From Candidatus Gastranaerophilales bacterium (GTDB lineage Bacteria > Cyanobacteriota > Vampirovibrionia > Gastranaerophilales > Gastranaerophilaceae), in assembly GCA_944326555.1 (NCBI GenBank), contig CALVEK010000007.1:1-64000 (forward strand): a stretch of DNA of 64,000 nt, given 5' to 3'. Under the pieces are notes generated by a model. That model had not been told where the DNA came from. It did not search any database and saw only the letters and a program-made list of their open reading frames with translations. Within the stretch, counting starts at the first letter, position 1; each line of letters starts with the position of its first letter. The position numbers and the translations under genes were made by a program. Shown one piece after another: positions 63,871 through 64,000 of this stretch.

Positions 63871-63891
63871 TACAGGGGCGTATGCCCCTGT
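63864..63891 (-). terminator. Intrinsic terminator
   Basis: ACAGGGGC (63872-63879) pairs with GCCCCTGT (63884-63891) around GTAT. On the minus strand the stem is followed by TATTTTTTT, so it ends a minus-strand transcript entering from beyond 63900. Confidence 0.85.
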
Positions 63892-63912
63892 TGTAACTTT
63901 AACTAGAAACAG

Positions 63913-64000
63913 TTATGTTTTAAGGGATTTTTTACAGCTGCTTGTCGCTGAAAAAATTCCGCAAAAACATTTTACTGTTTCTTTTAATAAGCGTTCTTTT
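63913..64000 (-). CDS. Possible C-terminal end of a gene continuing past the window
   Basis: A minus-strand frame open to the window edge reads KERLLKETVKCFCGIFSATS, then SCKKSLKT and TAA. The terminator at 63864-63891 lies just beyond this stop. Another frame also ends nearby, so the reading frame is uncertain. Confidence 0.3.
   Translation of the reverse strand, partial: KERLLKETVKCFCGIFSATSSCKKSLKT

Noticed and set aside
1-64000. CRISPR arrays, insertion sequences, prophage and tRNA genes
   Set aside because: I looked for regularly spaced repeats, transposase or integrase motifs and cloverleaf sequences and saw none besides the tmRNA. The hairpin blocks at 14.5 and 63.6 kb lack the form of insertion sequences.

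Overview
The window looks like a chromosomal piece of a non-photosynthetic, gut-type cyanobacterial relative (Melainabacteria/Vampirovibrionia, probably Gastranaerophilales). This is an inference from several features. The DNA is very AT-rich. The beta' subunit of RNA polymerase is split into rpoC1 and rpoC2 in the cyanobacterial manner, with a long insertion in rpoC2, and rpoB-rpoC1-rpoC2 is not attached to rplJL. The tmRNA tag begins ANNV, like cyanobacterial ANNI tags. Unlike true Cyanobacteria, the cell has flagellar genes (a fused FliM/FliN, FliO, FliP, FliQ, FliR and three flagellins) and an anaerobic ribonucleotide reductase. No photosynthesis gene is present.

Layout. 0-1 kb: tmRNA (minus strand) and a small XRE regulator. 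1.2-4.4 kb: surface-glycan operon (GT2, methyltransferase, two-domain glycosyltransferase). 4.4-7.4 kb: sugar transporter, family 4 uracil-DNA glycosylase, ThiF/MoeB-like protein. 7.4-14.5 kb: lineage-specific proteins, including two small proteins with a shared C-terminal tail, a 574-aa protein with an internal duplication, a 580-aa membrane protein and a TPR protein. 14.7-22.2 kb: regulation block (ECF sigma, zinc anti-sigma, GAF/HD-GYP protein, TPR protein, two LuxR-type response regulators, pentapeptide protein). 22.3-23.5 kb: small membrane protein and a DJ-1/PfpI protein. 23.7-27.7 kb: flagellar C-ring/export operon. 27.7-35.7 kb: HNH nuclease, orphan sugar-ABC permease, REC-histidine kinase, lytic transglycosylase, OppF-type ATPase, NTF2-like protein, M48 protease. 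35.8-44.8 kb: rpoB-rpoC1-rpoC2. 45.2-47.4 kb: small protein, primary-type sigma factor, TrmH-type methyltransferase. 47.5-50.7 kb: type IV pilus PilM-PilN fusion, PilO, agmatinase family. 50.7-52.7 kb: a 58-aa protein, then nanE and a ROK kinase. 52.8-56 kb: three flagellins, each followed by a terminator or hairpin. 56.3-57.7 kb: adk-map. 57.8-63.3 kb: SH3-like secreted protein, nrdG-nrdD behind a cobalamin-riboswitch-like leader, two nitroreductase-family proteins and a nitrilase-family amidase. 63.3-64 kb: mostly non-coding with several hairpins.

How the genes fit together. The flagellar export gate, motor switch and flagellins describe a motile cell. The pilus inner-membrane proteins add a second envelope machine. 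The HD-GYP protein and response regulators would link signals to motility. nrdD/nrdG indicate anaerobic DNA-precursor synthesis, and the leader in front of nrdD suggests repression when cobalamin is plentiful. nanE and the ROK kinase point to amino-sugar use. Functions are assigned by motif recognition only, with no database search. Starts were moved to internal codons where a ribosome binding site favours them.
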